Assembly (NCBI RefSeq): GCF_037975245.1
Contig: NC_092581.1
Location: 13,731,303-13,795,302, forward strand
Reading direction: 5' to 3'
From: Apostichopus japonicus
Taxonomy: Eukaryota > Echinodermata > Holothuroidea > Aspidochirotida > Stichopodidae
DNA length: 64,000 bases
Shown here: positions 1-12,900 of the stretch, piece after piece
Layout of the letters: every line of letters starts with the position of its first letter
How positions within the stretch are numbered: the first letter of the stretch is position 1
Program-made: the position numbers and the translations under genes
Notes under the pieces: model-generated
Told to the model about the DNA's origin: nothing
The model's input: only the letters and a program-made list of their open reading frames with translations
Databases searched by the model: none

Positions 1-233
1 TCTTTGTTCAATTTTAACTTGATGTTGGTAATAAACATTAATAACTTCATATGCTGATCAAATTGCTACTCTTTATTTCTTTTAGTTAGAGAAAAAAAAT
101 TGAATTTGTTTGCAAAGTATTCTACATGGAATTTAGTCTTTTCATGCATTTTAATTATATACTGCTTTTTTGGTTGGTTGCTATGGAAATTATCATTCTT
201 GGTTTGCACATTTTTGTTTTCTTACCCTAATAG
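1..233 (+). other. Intron, 3' part (upstream of first visible exon)
   Basis: AT-rich noncoding sequence that ends in a pyrimidine-rich tract and the acceptor CTAATAG at 227-233. The preceding exon (human exon 31 equivalent) lies outside the window. I see no repeat or gene in it. Confidence 0.75.
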
Positions 234-407
234 ACCAATCTAGATGAGGTCCAACTTAAATTCAGAAAGTTTCAGAAACCGGCAGATTTTGATCCAAAGA
301 TGTTGCATGTGAAGGACATTTTACAGAACGTGGAAGATGGCATCAGTGTCCTGGACATTAAGAACTCTGAACCTGAGGTCATTCAAACACAGCTGGATGC
401 ATGCATG
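234..407 (+). CDS. DMD: Dystrophin exon equivalent to human exon 32
   Basis: This internal exon has 174 bp, 58 codons, phase 0 at both ends, acceptor TAATAG and donor ATG|GTAGGT. It starts TNLDEVQLKFRKFQKPADFD. Human exon 32 is also 174 bp and has KFRLFQKPANFEQ at the same place, and both end in a Gln-Leu-x-x-Cys pattern (QLDACM here, QLNHCV in human). About two residues in five are identical to the human sequence as I recall it. It encodes the end of R10 and the first helix of R11. It is too short to stand out as an open reading frame, so it was found by splice sites and protein similarity. Confidence 0.92.
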
Positions 408-1043
408 GTAGGTCATCACAAAACATTATATAGAAAAAAAAGGTAGATATATAGAAGGAAATTGTTTGTGTAGAACAGGATTGAAATCAGAAACTCCACA
501 CAGGATCCTGTAAACCTGAGTTCATTGTTTCGAGGCTGTTCTAGCCGTTACGGTTTTTTTTTGTTCTTTTCAAGTAGTTTATCATTTGCCAGTACTATTG
601 TTGATTTACGGTAATTTATCTGTAAGCTCTTTCTTATATTATTGTGATATATTTCTCAAGGTAAGACATCACATTCACAAACAACATGGGATGTCAACTT
701 ACTGCAAATGTCCTTTCTGTGAAGAAAAAAGGAGTTAGTCCAGTTTCTTGACTTTTTGTTATACTTCTGTTATATCTGGAAAGTAGAATATATTGTTATT
801 GAATATCTTTGTCTTCTACACTGTTAAGTCTGATTTCTGGTGCTAAGCAGAGTGTAGCTTTAATATATGTAGGCCCTTTATCTTTTCATTTTTATTTTGT
901 ATTTGTGGATGGGACCTGTTGCAAAATTGTCAGGTGAAATTTCAGAAAAATAATTTTTTTTAAACTTATTAAACTTTCTCTTCAACTTGCTCCACATTTG
1001 TTGTCGTTGTTGAAATGTTATTCCATTTTATTTTTAAATTCAG
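408..1043 (+). other. Intron (636 bp)
   Basis: AT-rich phase-0 intron with donor GTAGGT and acceptor AAATTCAG. It occupies the human intron 32 position. I see no recognisable repeat or second gene. Confidence 0.85.
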
Positions 1044-1370
1044 GGCTTCTATAAGACCCTCAGCGAAATCAAACCGGAAGTGGAGTATGTGATAAAAACC
1101 GGTCGGACGATCGTGGAGAAGCGTCAGACGGACAACCCGGCCGATCTCACGGATCGTCTGAACCATCTGAAACAGATGTACAACGTCCTCGGGAAGAGGG
1201 TCACGGAGGGTAAGACAGAATGCGACAAAGCTCTGAGGCTCTCGCGGAAGATCAAGAAGGAAGTCAACGGATTCCGGGAGTTGACGGAGAATATAAAAGG
1301 AGATATCTCGAAAAAGCAGAAAGATGGTCCCGTGCCGTTGAGTTTGAACCAAGAAATGGAATGGTGCAAG
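1044..1370 (+). CDS. DMD: Dystrophin exon equivalent to human exons 33+34 fused
   Basis: This exon has 327 bp, 109 codons, phase 0/0, and starts GFYKTLSEIKPEVEYVIKTG. Human exons 33 (52 codons) and 34 (57 codons) also total 109 codons. The alignment is gap-free by eye, running from NLYKSLSEVKSEVEMVIKTG to the final EVAWGK (here EMEWCK). Identity is about half, which makes this the strongest evidence for orthology. It encodes helices B and C of R11 and the start of R12, with the basic stretch ALRLSRKIKKEV matching human CLKLSRKMRKEM. Basic repeats here form part of the second actin-binding region in vertebrates. The intron that splits this exon in humans is absent. Base composition is clearly richer in G+C than the flanking introns. 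Confidence 0.95.
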
Positions 1371-2448
1371 GTACGATTATCGTTTTCAAATTCGTCTCTT
1401 TATTATTTTCGCAAATTTTGATTATCCACGTTAGGAGGCAAATTTTTCTTAGCAAGAATTTACAGTAGAAAATGATAGATCATTACTTTCAAACAAAACA
1501 ACATTTGATTGTAGATTGTAGTAGGGACGGATGGATGGATTAAGAAGGTTTATTGGTTTTGTGTTAAGAAAGAAATCCTTGTGACTGGTCAGTTACTTCA
1601 GAGGATTCAGGTAGGGGTCCTGTACCCCCTCGCCTCCTGATATTTGTGGCACCGAAAGTTTACTGCAAACATAATTTTGCAGAAAACGAGGTAAACAGTG
1701 GAAAAAATGAGCATATTGGGGGACAACTGCATTCTTTACTTTTTACTATGTTTTCTGATGTACCATTATTTTATTATATCTGGAGTAGTTTTGTAATCTA
1801 GTGATGCATGGGTCTCCCTGGGTCACATTTTCTGATAAGTCCTGTTTTGAGGTTAAAAAGTTCTACGGTTGGAAGTTCCAGAATAACTAGTTGACCAGAT
1901 TCCAAGCCTACAGGACTGCCAGTTTTAAAAGCCAATCAGCGTGTCCAGAAGTCTTTCTTTCTTACAAAATATCAACACATCCATACATGCACTTAAAAGA
2001 TATACTTTACAACTTGGGGAGTAATTTCTTTCTGCTAGTTACATTTTCAGCTGTCAACAAGATGGCTAGTCAAATGTTATATCATTGATTATGGTAAAAT
2101 ACTCATCTTTTCTGCATTGTGGTATTTGAAGCAACAGCATCATTGATTTCTTTTTTAATATTTCATACAAAAATCATGAAAGAAAAAAAATTGCTTTTAT
2201 TTCAAATAATGATTTTCAGAATCTGAAAATTTGCCAAGTTTCTTTGTATGTCTGATTATTAGGCAGTATATATAAATACTTAGAAAGGGTATAAAATTGC
2301 AAAATCAATTGCAATTTTAAGTATTTGATGATATTAAATATTCACTCGGTGAAAGAAAATCTAGGAGGATGTAGATTTGGCATATTTTGTCCACAAAAGT
2401 TTTGGCAAGAAAATGCAACTTGCTTGTTTTGTTTGATCTTTTTTGCAG
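1371..2448 (+). other. Intron (1,078 bp)
   Basis: Phase-0 intron with donor GTACGA and acceptor TTTTTTGCAG, at the human intron 34 position. It is AT-rich. I recognise no repeat in it. Confidence 0.85.
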
Positions 2449-2631
2449 TCGATGGAAAGCGAAGGTAAGAAGAAGTTGAATGGCGTTGAAGACGCTAAGA
2501 AGATGGTGGAACAGCTGATTAAATACTCCAAGGAGGACTGTCTGGAGCCGATGCGGGGAGAGATTGCAGATTGGAAGGAGAAAGTGGAAGAGGCCATGTC
2601 TGAGGTAGCTGCCAGGAAGGTCATCATTAAG
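2449..2631 (+). CDS. DMD: Dystrophin exon equivalent to human exon 35
   Basis: This exon has 183 bp, 61 codons, phase 0/0, acceptor TTTTGCAG and donor AAG|GTAAGG. It starts SMESEGKKKLNGVEDAKKMV and is followed by a helical, charged sequence rich in Lys and Glu. Human exon 35 encodes 60 residues of repeat R12 at the same place between the same two junctions. Identity is low (a Trp, several helix-core hydrophobics and KK/EE patterns are shared), so the assignment rests mainly on position, length and phase between two well-conserved exons. Predicted to be helices B and C of R12. Confidence 0.87.
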
Positions 2632-3907
2632 GTAAGGTTATGGAAGGATACTGGAATTCTAGAAATGAACTGAGTGGAGAAGGTTGGCACAAAACACAGG
2701 ATCAGTCTCATAACCATCCCTTCCCACCCCGCCCCCCCCCCCTCCCATCCGTTTCCCCGATCCCATCTGATGGCGTACAGAAAGTTTGTAGAGAATTTGC
2801 TGAAGTGAGAAGGAAAACAATATAAGAAAATGCTAAGATGCAAAGGGTAATATTCTCTGTCCTTTCTGTGCAAGCCAGGAAAATTGGTAGGATGAGGGAA
2901 GGGTTGTCTGTGATAGGTTAGGGTGATAAGAGTGTATGTAGCACTTGTATCTAAAGAATTTATTAACCAACAATAGAAAACATGATCGTATTTTCTTCTT
3001 TGAAAGAAAAGAAAGAATAAACCAGCCTTTCCAACAACTTGACCTTTTTATTGAAAGAAAACACATCCCCTTTCTCCTTTGCCCTCTTCGTCTATCTTCG
3101 CTCTCCGATATTGCATCTTGTCAACAGGATGGGTTTTTCTCCCTTTAAAAATATTCAACAGATAATAGCAAGAGCCTGTAGGTTTGGAGCATTAGTTAGT
3201 GTTTGGAAACATCTCTGTTTTAATCAATGTCAGGATGAGAGGATGCAAAGTCCCAGATCGGTTTGATTAATTATGGCGAATGGGCCCAGGAATCTTTGTC
3301 TGTTCGGTTTCCATGGTAACCACACTGAACATTTCTGTAAATGGCAGCTGTTATCGTAAATCATGAGCTAAATGTTGATAGGAGTTTGTTGTTCAGTACT
3401 CAGTGCAACGATTACTTTTCCTTTCTGGAGACTTTCAAGTAGACATTTTAAGGTCTCATTTCCCCCCCTCACCCCCCTCACCCCCCCTCCTCACCCCCCT
3501 CCTTATTCCTTATTCTTCAAAAAGGCTTTTTCTCAGATAGTTGTGATGTAATGCTATACCATGAGTATATATTGTCGTCGTAAAACAAGTTTTGAAGGAG
3601 TTGGATTCTCAATTTGCAATCACAAAGCAACTCTGTGCATTTTATTGTAGTAAACAACATCAATGTCCATTTTTTGCTTTTCCCTAGAAGCCACTTTTGT
3701 GAGAAAGTTGAAGACAGCATTTAATTTTCTCTTATTGTGGCAGTCCTATAAAAATTAACATATATAGTATACACATTTTTCTGCATTACTTTTAAATTGT
3801 TCGCTTAAATATTTGTGAATTTCTTAGATAAATTTGGATTGGGTGATTATCTGCACTGTCCATGTTGTGACTGTTTTTATTAGGTTAAAGTGTTGCTTAT
3901 TTGAACA

Positions 3908-3984
3908 TAGAGTAAAGTCTAATACTAGAGTAAACGTCTAATAATAGAGTAAACATCTAATAATAGAGTAAACGTCTAATAATC
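3908..3984. repeat. Short tandem repeat, about 19-bp unit, 4 copies
   Basis: Four near-identical copies of TAGAGTAAACGTCTAATAA, with single-base changes such as CATC for CGTC. Intronic minisatellite. Confidence 0.8.
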
Positions 3985-4459
3985 GTAGCCCAAGTTGTTC
4001 AGCATGATAGGCATATTGAATTTATCAACAATAACAGGAAACTGCCGAGGGGTAAGAGTTACCATGAAAGTCAAATTCCTCTTTTAATAAATGTTCTTGC
4101 TTGTGCCTGTGACAAACTGGAAGCATCTAACTATATTTCGTATCAAAGACAAAACCCATCGAGAGATTTGTTACACCTGCAGCATCTGAAGGGGAAAATT
4201 GGCTTTGTGACATTTAGATATGAGCAGGAAAAAACAAATCCAATAAAAGAATACTGCTCCTGTGAAGTGAGATTGCAATGAAATATGTTTATTTATAATT
4301 CACAAGGGCTTTAGTTCTTCATTTTGAGTGCGGAAAAACGACAAACCTTATCATGATGGTTTTAAATTTGTTGTTTCAATTGATAAACAGGTGTTGAGTT
4401 TTGAAGGCTAAAAATGATTTTTAAAGGAGTATATTAGGTTGAAATCATTTCCTATTTTA

Positions 4460-4589
4460 CAGGCCCAAAGCCAGGCTGGGGACAGGGAGGGGGTATGCCC
4501 CCTATGTATACTACTGTGCCCTACGAATACTTTGCCCCTCCTTAAATTAGTGGTCCTCCCCAAACTCAGAATTCCTGGATCTGGGCCTG
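4460..4589. mobile_element. Short hAT-like MITE (candidate)
   Basis: The 130-bp segment starts CAGGCCCAAAGCCAGG and ends CCTGGATCTGGGCCTG. The two ends are inverted repeats matching at 14 of 16 positions. The CA...TG ends fit hAT-type elements, but the 8-bp flanks (CTATTTTA and CTCTCTAA) match at only five positions, so the target duplication is decayed or absent. The inside is C/G-rich and noncoding. Confidence 0.5.
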
Positions 4590-5514
4590 CTCTCTAACCT
4601 GTCTCCTCAAAAGCACCATACTTTATTTACATAATTGTCCTTTGTTTTCCCTTAATTGGAGTAATGTACTGGAGATCTAATACAGGCAGAGACCAGGAAT
4701 GACCCATATCAACTTTTTCATCTAAAATCAAGTGAAGTGTTCACCAACCCCCACCCCCCCCCCCAGGTGGTCCCAGGTCATCTGTGATCGCTGTACTTGT
4801 GTTTGCAGAACATTTAAAACATGTCTCACCCTCTACTGTTATTATATAACAAATGCTGTTTCATTTAATGAGGATCACATTCAGAGAGCTAGTGTAAACA
4901 GTGCAGCAGTAAACCACCCAGGGAAGAGGGAGTGTGATTTTTACTAATGGCTAAGAGGATTTGAGTTTGATCTAGTGTCAACAGAGTCCAAGTCAATGTG
5001 GTCTTTCATGTTACATGTATTCAAGAAACTTGTTGGAGGTGATTAATGTTGACACAATTTAATCAAATCCTTCATGGGATTATCCAATGTAAAGATGGAA
5101 TCTGAAATGATCCCTTCCATAAACATCTTTTTTCTTTCTCTTTTTTTTTCTCCATGTATCCATTTTCCAAGTTGTACTGTGATGTAAACCCAATTTCACA
5201 CAAGCTTTTGCAGTGCAGCAATGAGCTTTGTGTGACATTTGGGTTGTATTTTCTCTACCTCAATTTACCTACTTTATTCTAAAACCAACCGTTAGTGGTG
5301 GTGACATGAACAAAGAGAATGGTGGGAGGGGATGGGGAGTGGGGGTTTGTGGAGCAGGAGGAGGATTCTGGTGATGTTGGTGCATTCAGGAGTATTGAAT
5401 GGAGAAAGTTTCCACCCAAATAATATTGTTTTCCGTTATTATGTTATTAGCATAATATTAATAATCCCCAAACATTTAGTTTAAATCAGTGCAGAACAAA
5501 GTGAATTATTATCT

Positions 5515-5640
5515 TTGTCCATCCCTCCCTCCCATCCCTTGACTCCCACCTGTCACTCCCTCCCATCCCTTGACCACCACCTGTCCCTCCATCCCATCCC
5601 CTTGTCTCTACCCCCTTTCCCTTCCTTCCTTTCTAAACCC
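5515..5640. repeat. Pyrimidine-rich minisatellite
   Basis: About three diverged copies of a unit containing CCTCCCATCCCTTGA and CCACCTGTC. Open frames across it are composition artefacts. Confidence 0.65.
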
Positions 5641-6499
5641 CCTTATTCGTCCTCTGCCTTCCTCAGGAACTTTTCGTATGCAACATGCTATCCCTTCCCC
5701 TTTCGTATTTCTCTCCCCAGTTGTGGTTCTTTCCTCTCTTATTTATGGCCTAAAAGATTCACAGTTAAAAATTATATTTTTTTGTATAAGTTTATGGTTT
5801 ATACATAGAAGGTGAAGTCAAAAGTTTAAGTCAATTAACATAGCACACACTCTAATTGTTAAGGCAAGGTGTGGCGTCCTTGGAAATAGTTGCTTTTGTT
5901 CCGTTCATCGTTTAGCACCTCCTGTGGTGTGTCCGTCAAAGTCATGTTAACAGCTGATAGAGCAAACAGTTTACCCTTGAAAAAAAATTATTATAGAAAT
6001 TTTTAAAATTTATTCAGAATGGTGAATCCTCACTTAGGAGTTTATAGCTTTATTGATTTGTACCGAATAATATCTGAATGGAACATCGGGAATAAAATCG
6101 GAGAACTCCTTGGTTGCATTTTCAGATTTTTTTGGAAAATTTCTTCTTTCTATGTAAAGGTAAGAGATCCATTCTGTCTTGAGATTAGGATTGAAAATTG
6201 AAACATATAATATTTCATCACAATGTGTTTCAATATTAAGGATAATAGTCTCCTATATATGTATGTATTCTTTTTTTGCCAAAATCTCTGATTTTGTTAT
6301 ATTTTGTTATATAATATAAGCAAAATTGTGCTGAATCATATAAGAAACCTTAAAAAGATATGATTAAAGCAATGAGTGATTCTTTCATTGTATGTAGTTG
6401 CTTTTTGTTTCAATATTATTTACTGATTGTGTGTGTTGTGTCTATTTTGTGTAGTTTTTCTGAAAGAGTAATTTTTTGGCTGAAACAGGTGGATAAAAT

Positions 6500-6576
6500 G
6501 ATAATAATAATAATAATAATATTCCACTTTTATATAGCACTTTATACCAGCAATAGGTCTCAAAGCGCTTATATAA
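6500..6576 (-). mobile_element. LINE/SINE 3' tail, reverse orientation
   Basis: (ATA)n is followed by TATATAGCACTTTATA and then CTCAAAGCGCTTATAT. This is the reverse complement form of the AAAGCGCTTTGAG...GCGCTATATAA tail found at the end of L2-like elements. No coding part remains next to it. Confidence 0.6.
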
Positions 6577-7695
6577 AACACCACAGTTAGCATACTAGTT
6601 CACTGATGGTATTTGTTTTTTCTGTACAGGTATGTTTGTGTGTTTATATGCACCTAGGTCCTGTACCTGGTCCACAGAGAGACAATATTTTGCATCTTAC
6701 CAGTGTGAAACTAATTCTTAAATGAAATAAATAATTTCACTGTTAATGAATGCAGGGTTTTTTAGACTCCGTTGGTGTTCGAGGCAGACTGATTTTGAAA
6801 TGTTGCTTGCATCGGACATTTTGTCGAGATTTAGTTCTACTTTAAGTTTGAGGCTAATTGAATTGACCTGATTCAGCCTTATTCACAAGTTTCATTCCAA
6901 CTAAAATTAGGACATTTAGTGAAACTGGACACCAACAAATTGTGTCAACTGATCCCTTCCAAACTAATCTTGACCAAATTGTGTGATAACTGTAATTAAT
7001 GGGCCTAGTGGGCAGGTGTTAAAAGTCACTCTGTATTCTTTTCTATAATATTTTCAGTTATTCATGAAACAAAATGATTAACCTGTAGTTAATAATTTGT
7101 TGTCAAAACAATATTCCCTCTTCAGACACAGAGGCTTCAAACCTGTGCCAATTTTCTTGCTTATTTCTTTGTAATTCTCAAGAGAAATCATTACCATTTT
7201 TGATCTCCTTGTTTGGTGAAAAGTAGGCCTTCTCTGATATTAGGATTCAGCTTTGGGAGATAATCCCGCCTGGATCAGACTATCCAGGTTGACCTACCAA
7301 GCTTCGTCTTGTTCGACGAGGAGGCCGACATTGCCTCATGTCAACAATGTAGAGTGATATCGAATAAAAACTTGGCAATTGCAAAAATTGAGAAATTTGG
7401 TCAAACCTGGTGGAAGTAAGTACTGTGCAGGTCTATATTTGATTAAGCCCGTAGCTCTGGGCGATTGTACGGAGATTGTCAACGACATGTGTACTTAAAA
7501 CGAGGCCCTGATAATCCAGCCGTTGATTGATTGCAGATATATTAATTTGCCGAGAGAGGCGCTCACGGAGAACAACGATTTTTTGAGAATGATCGTTTGG
7601 TGAAAAGCAAACAGTGAAATTTGTACGACGTTAAAAGAAAACAGAACAGTCATTCGGACAAGAACTAAAACAGTTCTCTTTTGTTACGACTGAAG

Positions 7696-7743
7696 ATGGT
7701 TAAAATATCTCTTCCATTCGTCATTTCACTTCTGACTGGACTG
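7696..7743 (+). other. Signal-peptide-like mini-ORF ending at a splice donor (weak candidate)
   Basis: ATG followed by VKISLPFVISLLTGL reads like a secretory signal peptide and runs straight into CTG|GTAAAT. It might be a first exon of a nested gene or may be chance. Without splicing it would stop after 37 codons. No partner exon was recognised. Confidence 0.15.
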
Positions 7744-8229
7744 GTAAATATGTTGTCTTTGTTGTCTATGCTATCTGCTTCATCAGACAAAGAGAAAAGA
7801 ATAACATAGAAGAGAAAACTATGTCCTAATTGAAATCTTAAGACAACATGTTAGCTAGAGGATAAAAATTGTTCCTGTAATGAAATTGTTAAAGTTGGAG
7901 AATCTGTTTGCTCTTTCTGTATGTCTTTGATTCTCTCGTCGTCGTCGCTGGTATATATGCTGACGTCGCATTTAAACAGTTGTTATTACTTTACTACCGA
8001 TGGAGTGAAGCTGTTTTTGTGTGTGGATTGTTTAGATCTTGTTTATAATATGTAAGTATATTTTCTGCCATGTTTTGGCTAGATTTGCATGTTAGTTCCC
8101 ATCTAAGACTAATTTCATAGAACTTTACAATTTATATGTATGATCTGTTGAAGGTAGCTGTTTCGAGATCCGGCTTTGAGATTCACAAAAGATTTTAAGT
8201 TTCGTTAGCATCATGATTGATCTCTATCA

Positions 8230-8312
8230 TGTAAAGCGCCTTGAAGTAGTGACTTTTGTGTACTGATTTGGCGCTATATAAGTCTCATTTATTATTATGA
8301 TTATTATTATAG
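8230..8312 (+). mobile_element. L2-like LINE/SINE 3' tail
   Basis: This reads GTAAAGCGCCTTGAAG, then ACTGATTTGGCGCTATATAA and an (ATT)n end. The last 50 bases are nearly identical to the tail of the LINE fragment at 56101-56180, so they belong to one family. No reverse-transcriptase frame precedes it here, so it is a 5'-truncated LINE or a SINE using the same tail. Confidence 0.7.
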
Positions 8313-8439
8313 ACAATGACAATATATTCCACCTAGCAGAGTTAAACAGACATGACTAGCTTTGTTGGATACCTGTGGCAAGGCTTAAAGTTGAATGACA
8401 AACTTTCTTACTGGTTTTACACCTCTGGACATATAATCA

Positions 8440-8516
8440 GTGTCCATGGCCTAGTTGGTTAGGGCAACCGCATACTGTATAGAGCGGGAGGCCTGGGTTC
8501 GAATCCCGGTGAAGGC
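8440..8516 (+). repeat. tRNA-derived SINE head or tRNA pseudogene
   Basis: A-box TGGCCTAGTTGG (8447-8458) and B-box GGTTCGAATCC (8496-8506) are perfect or nearly so, and the D stem (GCCT/GGGC) and T stem (CTGGG/CCCGG) pair. The acceptor arms do not pair, and the anticodon stem closes only over a 12-base loop. A working tRNA is therefore unlikely. Pol III promoter boxes are intact. Confidence 0.65.
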
Positions 8517-9851
8517 TGGAAGTTTTATCACTGTTCTGGATTTTGAAGTCACTGCCGTCACACGAGTTCCAAATACTTTTTAAAGTTGTTTTTGTTATAA
8601 TAAACATGTTGATCAGATATTAACATGTAAAACCCAGGTTTTTATTTGGACATGTAGTACTCAGGGCTGGATTTGTGGGATTTAACAAACTCAGCACAAT
8701 TTCCTTTATTCTAAAATGGTTTGTTGTTGTCAATGGGTTGGACACAGTGCCAAATGTTTTATGTTTAAATGATACTTTAGGGTTTAGAGATTCTTTCTAG
8801 ATTTGTCCTAGAATGGTAGGCCTTGGCATACATTTACATGACCCCGGGATACAAATTTCTGCACATGTTGGCACTGGAAAACCCCCACCCCCCTCACCCT
8901 CCAAACATTTTAACGTATATATGCAGCAAATATTAACGGCGTGGTACTGCTTTGGGGAGTGCATTCTAGTGCCATCAGTTTTGTCAGCTTTAAATTTTTG
9001 CACAACTTATTGTCATCACAGTTCAGATCAAACAATCAAATTTAAAGTGCTTTAAAATGAATCAAGTTTTGCTCAATATATTGGTTGTAGCATATTTGTG
9101 ATGTATCGCCCACGTTCAATCCCGGCTTCTTCGTAGCAGCATTATTACATTCCTCCCCCCCCCCCCCAATTGCAAACAATTAAAGACTATAGGACATGAC
9201 TTTGTACTCTTGAATCATGATAGAGCAAACATCCATATATATTCCTATATAGAAGAAAAGTACATTTTAGATGACTTGACCTATTTATAGTTAAAAATGA
9301 ATGTGGCTCTCTGATTTTATGATTACCGAATCTCTCCTTATCTCGGTTAGATAGATTGATTCTCTGACTGGTTCTTGTTACGGTCAATTTGACGTGGAAG
9401 CTTGGTCCATGAAGAAATCCTCGTTAAACATAATCTATGAGATAGCTACGGGATGAAGATTGAGAATCGGGGAAAGATTTTATATTTGATCATGGTGTCT
9501 GGATTGAAAATGGCTCCTTTTTTTCCCTTTTCTTTTTTTTAATCACAATTGATGATTCATAGTGATGTAAAAAGGTGGTTGAAAACATTAAGATTTGAAG
9601 CCAGACGAAGAAGAAGAAAGATCAAAGTCTTTTTGTTTTCCTTTTTTGTGGTGTTTGTTTGAGTGTAGGGGAGGGTGCCGGGCGGGGGGGGGGGATTGAG
9701 ATGTTGGAGGGTAGAAGTATTAAAAGAGTGGTTAATGCATCTGTGTAATTTGATAGTAGTTTAAAGTAGCGAAGGGGAGGAGTCAAGTTAAGGTAGAGAG
9801 AAGTTTAAGTGTAAAAGAATGATAAACAGAAAATAGGATTAGATTGGCTTT

Positions 9852-9945
9852 GATAATCCTTTGATTAGATAATTATTTATATTAGATTTATTTTATTTTT
9901 AGATTTTAGATTTATTTATATTAGATTAGATAATCCTTTGATAGG
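9852..9945. repeat. AT-rich repeat
   Basis: GATAATCCTTTGAT occurs at both ends of a run of TTATTTATATTAGAT-type units. Simple intronic low-complexity sequence. Confidence 0.5.
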
Positions 9946-12900
9946 CTTTATGGGTTCCCAGAGAGTGGTCTGTTCCATATTTCAGTGAGAAATAGATACT
10001 GTCATATTGTTTCAAAGCTGTTCTCAGCCCTCACTTCTTTGAGGGATATACCACTTGTTGTGTCCCACTCTGCTCCCCCATCCCCTTTGTGTCAATGCTG
10101 TGGGTCCATGGCACTGCATATTGTGCCTATTGGAGTAATGTAGACATTCTTCCCCAATCTTGATATCAGCTTTATGCATTTGTTAGGCATTATTAATAAC
10201 ACTTGAAAAAGTTATGAAGAAAAATCTCAAAATTTAAATTACAAATGACCCACCTAAAGACAACCATTTAGATGTCTTCAACTAATGAATATTCATTAGC
10301 AAGTAATTAATGATTTCATCTAAATTTCATAATTGTTATCACTCCATCTGAAACTGCTCCATATTAGTAATAAACACGTAACAAATCTATCAAATGGGAA
10401 ATTTTTCAAGTTTTATTCTTTATTTCAGATAAAACTCGACTAGCCGAGGCTGGCGTGCTAATGAGCTTTAATAATTATCATAAGACTTTTATATCATATT
10501 GTTTGAAAAATTAACCAAAAACATAGCCCCCCTCCCCCCCCCCCAAAAAAAAAGACCTTCATGGATGTGAATTTCAGCGATTAAATTCCTCAAACGGGTC
10601 ATGTTTTTTTTATTGGAATAATAATTTACGTACAAATTTGATGTAAGGACAATTTAGAGTGTTTTCGCAGACATTTAATGCTGCAGGTTATGTATAAAGC
10701 ACCATGATGTTTTATCGATTATCTTTCCACTGTGTAAATATCAATGTCGAAGTGTCAAAACTAGCTTGTTTCAACAAGACATTTTCCTCTCACGACGCTT
10801 GTCAACAGGGCTAGAAAAATGTTCAAGTGTGATGATGTTTTCATTACTTCAAAACCAGCAAGGGAATTAAATCGTTTCGATTTCATGCTCAAATATTCCC
10901 TGAGCAATTTAGACCATTTGTCAGTTGTATTACCCAGATGTAGAAAAAATCTGTGTCTCTATTTTGTTGATGTTCTCCCTTCTTTCCACCCACCCCCCCA
11001 CCTTCCCCACCCACTTGTTGTGACACTTGCCTGGCTTTTAATGGCTACTTGGCATATTGAATTTGTAACAGAGCCATGATGTAGAAGATAATATTAGCCG
11101 GTCTAGTTTTGTCTCGATGAATTTCACCAGTCACACTAACAAAGTGATAAACTTGATGGTTGCATACTGCTGTGAGTCAATATACTCGTATCTCCAGGGC
11201 GAAAAGGGGGGGGGGGTGCAAGCCAAGAAATCTACGATTAGAAATTTATTGGAAAGGAGAGAAATTTAAATTAAAAAAAAAGAAGAAGGAAAAGGTTGTA
11301 ATGAAGATTTAGAAATGTCAACGACAAATGCATTTGTTTGACTTTGGGCGAGAGAAACCCCTAAAACGAGAGCAAGACTCTGCATTTTTATTAGCTCTGT
11401 GAAAGCTCGGTTATAGTTTATTATCTAACCGAAGCACGCATTTCCGTCTCTCTGCGAAATAGCAAAAAAAAATGAGAGAAGATAGCAGAATCATCAAGTT
11501 ATCAGCTGCCAGTGTTTCAAGACATCTCCAGCTCTAAGCATTGTTTACAACCATTTATCGTTGTCGTCGTGTGGGAGATTGTATATAAAAACAGATTACG
11601 TCTGTTATGTGGCTGTGTACAGGTGTGCAAAACACACACCAACAAAACTCCAGGTGTTGTAAAGCGAAAGGAAATGTTGTTCGAAGATTGATGTAACAGG
11701 TAGCTACTACTAGAGCTAGGAACAAATTTGTTTGTTAGCTAGGAAAGAGAAGATAAGAGAGAATAAAGAGCTAAATCGTCATGGTGATCTTTTATAAACT
11801 GATTCATGAATTTGTTTTTTGTTGTTTTGGACACACTGCATGGGGTGTATATATGGAAAAAGGGGAAAATCTGTGTGAATTTTTCAAAATTAATGTATTT
11901 TGTGTGATTACGCCATGAGCCAATTTATACTTTACTTGGAATCTTGACAATAATTAATACAAGAGAGGTGGCGTGGTTTATCCATTCAAATTCATTCAAA
12001 GTTCATTCAAATTGGATGGAATTCATCGGTCTTCTTGTAGAATTTAGTGGAATGTAATCCTGTGTTAATCAGTACAGCATTACATCTGATCACAAAGGAA
12101 CTGTATGCAGACCTCCAATTGAATCTTGCGTATCCTTTTAATAATATAGCAGTTTAAGACTGGTTTGGTCATACAAGGGGTTGGTTGCATTTTGAGTATA
12201 ACATAACTTCTTCTTCCATCAAAATACTGCCGAACAAAATTATTTTGATAGTCTCTCTGTTGCATTAATATAAACAGAATCTCTGTTTACAATTTCTAGA
12301 CAGTCAAACAACACTTAGCAAAAACCTACCATGCTTTAATATAGGATACGTACCTAGCCTAGCCTTCTTTGCATATAAGAATAGGGGTAGAATCCACTAC
12401 TTTCATGCACTGTTTTTTGTTGACCTCAGGTATGAACATTTGCCTTGGTGGATGAAAATGATAAAATCTTATAGTTTTTACAAAATACTGTCTATCAGGA
12501 GAAGTTTATAACATGAAGTCCTACAATAGATCTACTGTCAGCCAACAAATTTAAAGGTGATGAGAAGTGGCCACAAAGTTGAAATGCTAAAACTTGCTAG
12601 ATTTCAAAAGCCATTTTCCTAAAGGTTCTGATCCTGCAAATTATTCCCAGACATGGGCGGATTATTGTAATTACTTTTAGAGTGACAGTAAAATGCTTCT
12701 TGACATTTGAACATTTGTGACCATTTTTCTGACCTTTTTCTGATCAATTTCAGACTTTCTAGCATAATTTGGGATAATTGTAGTTAAACTTAAACTGTGC
12801 TATCATAAACAGATAGTCATAAGTTTAAAAAAAAATATCAATTGGTGGAAGATAAAAGTTTGTTTATTGAACTAAGCAGTTTGTAATCAATTCTCCAACG

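Noticed and set aside
969-1369. Antisense frames of 127 and 81 codons
   Set aside because: Shadows of the real dystrophin exon at 1044-1370 on the other strand.
6019-6166. Open frame ending at AAAG|GTAAGA, an ideal donor
   Set aside because: The peptide is low-complexity hydrophobic/aromatic and no acceptor or partner exon is evident. Human dystrophin has nothing here.
8440-8516. Functional tRNA gene
   Set aside because: Acceptor stem does not pair and the anticodon arm is malformed.
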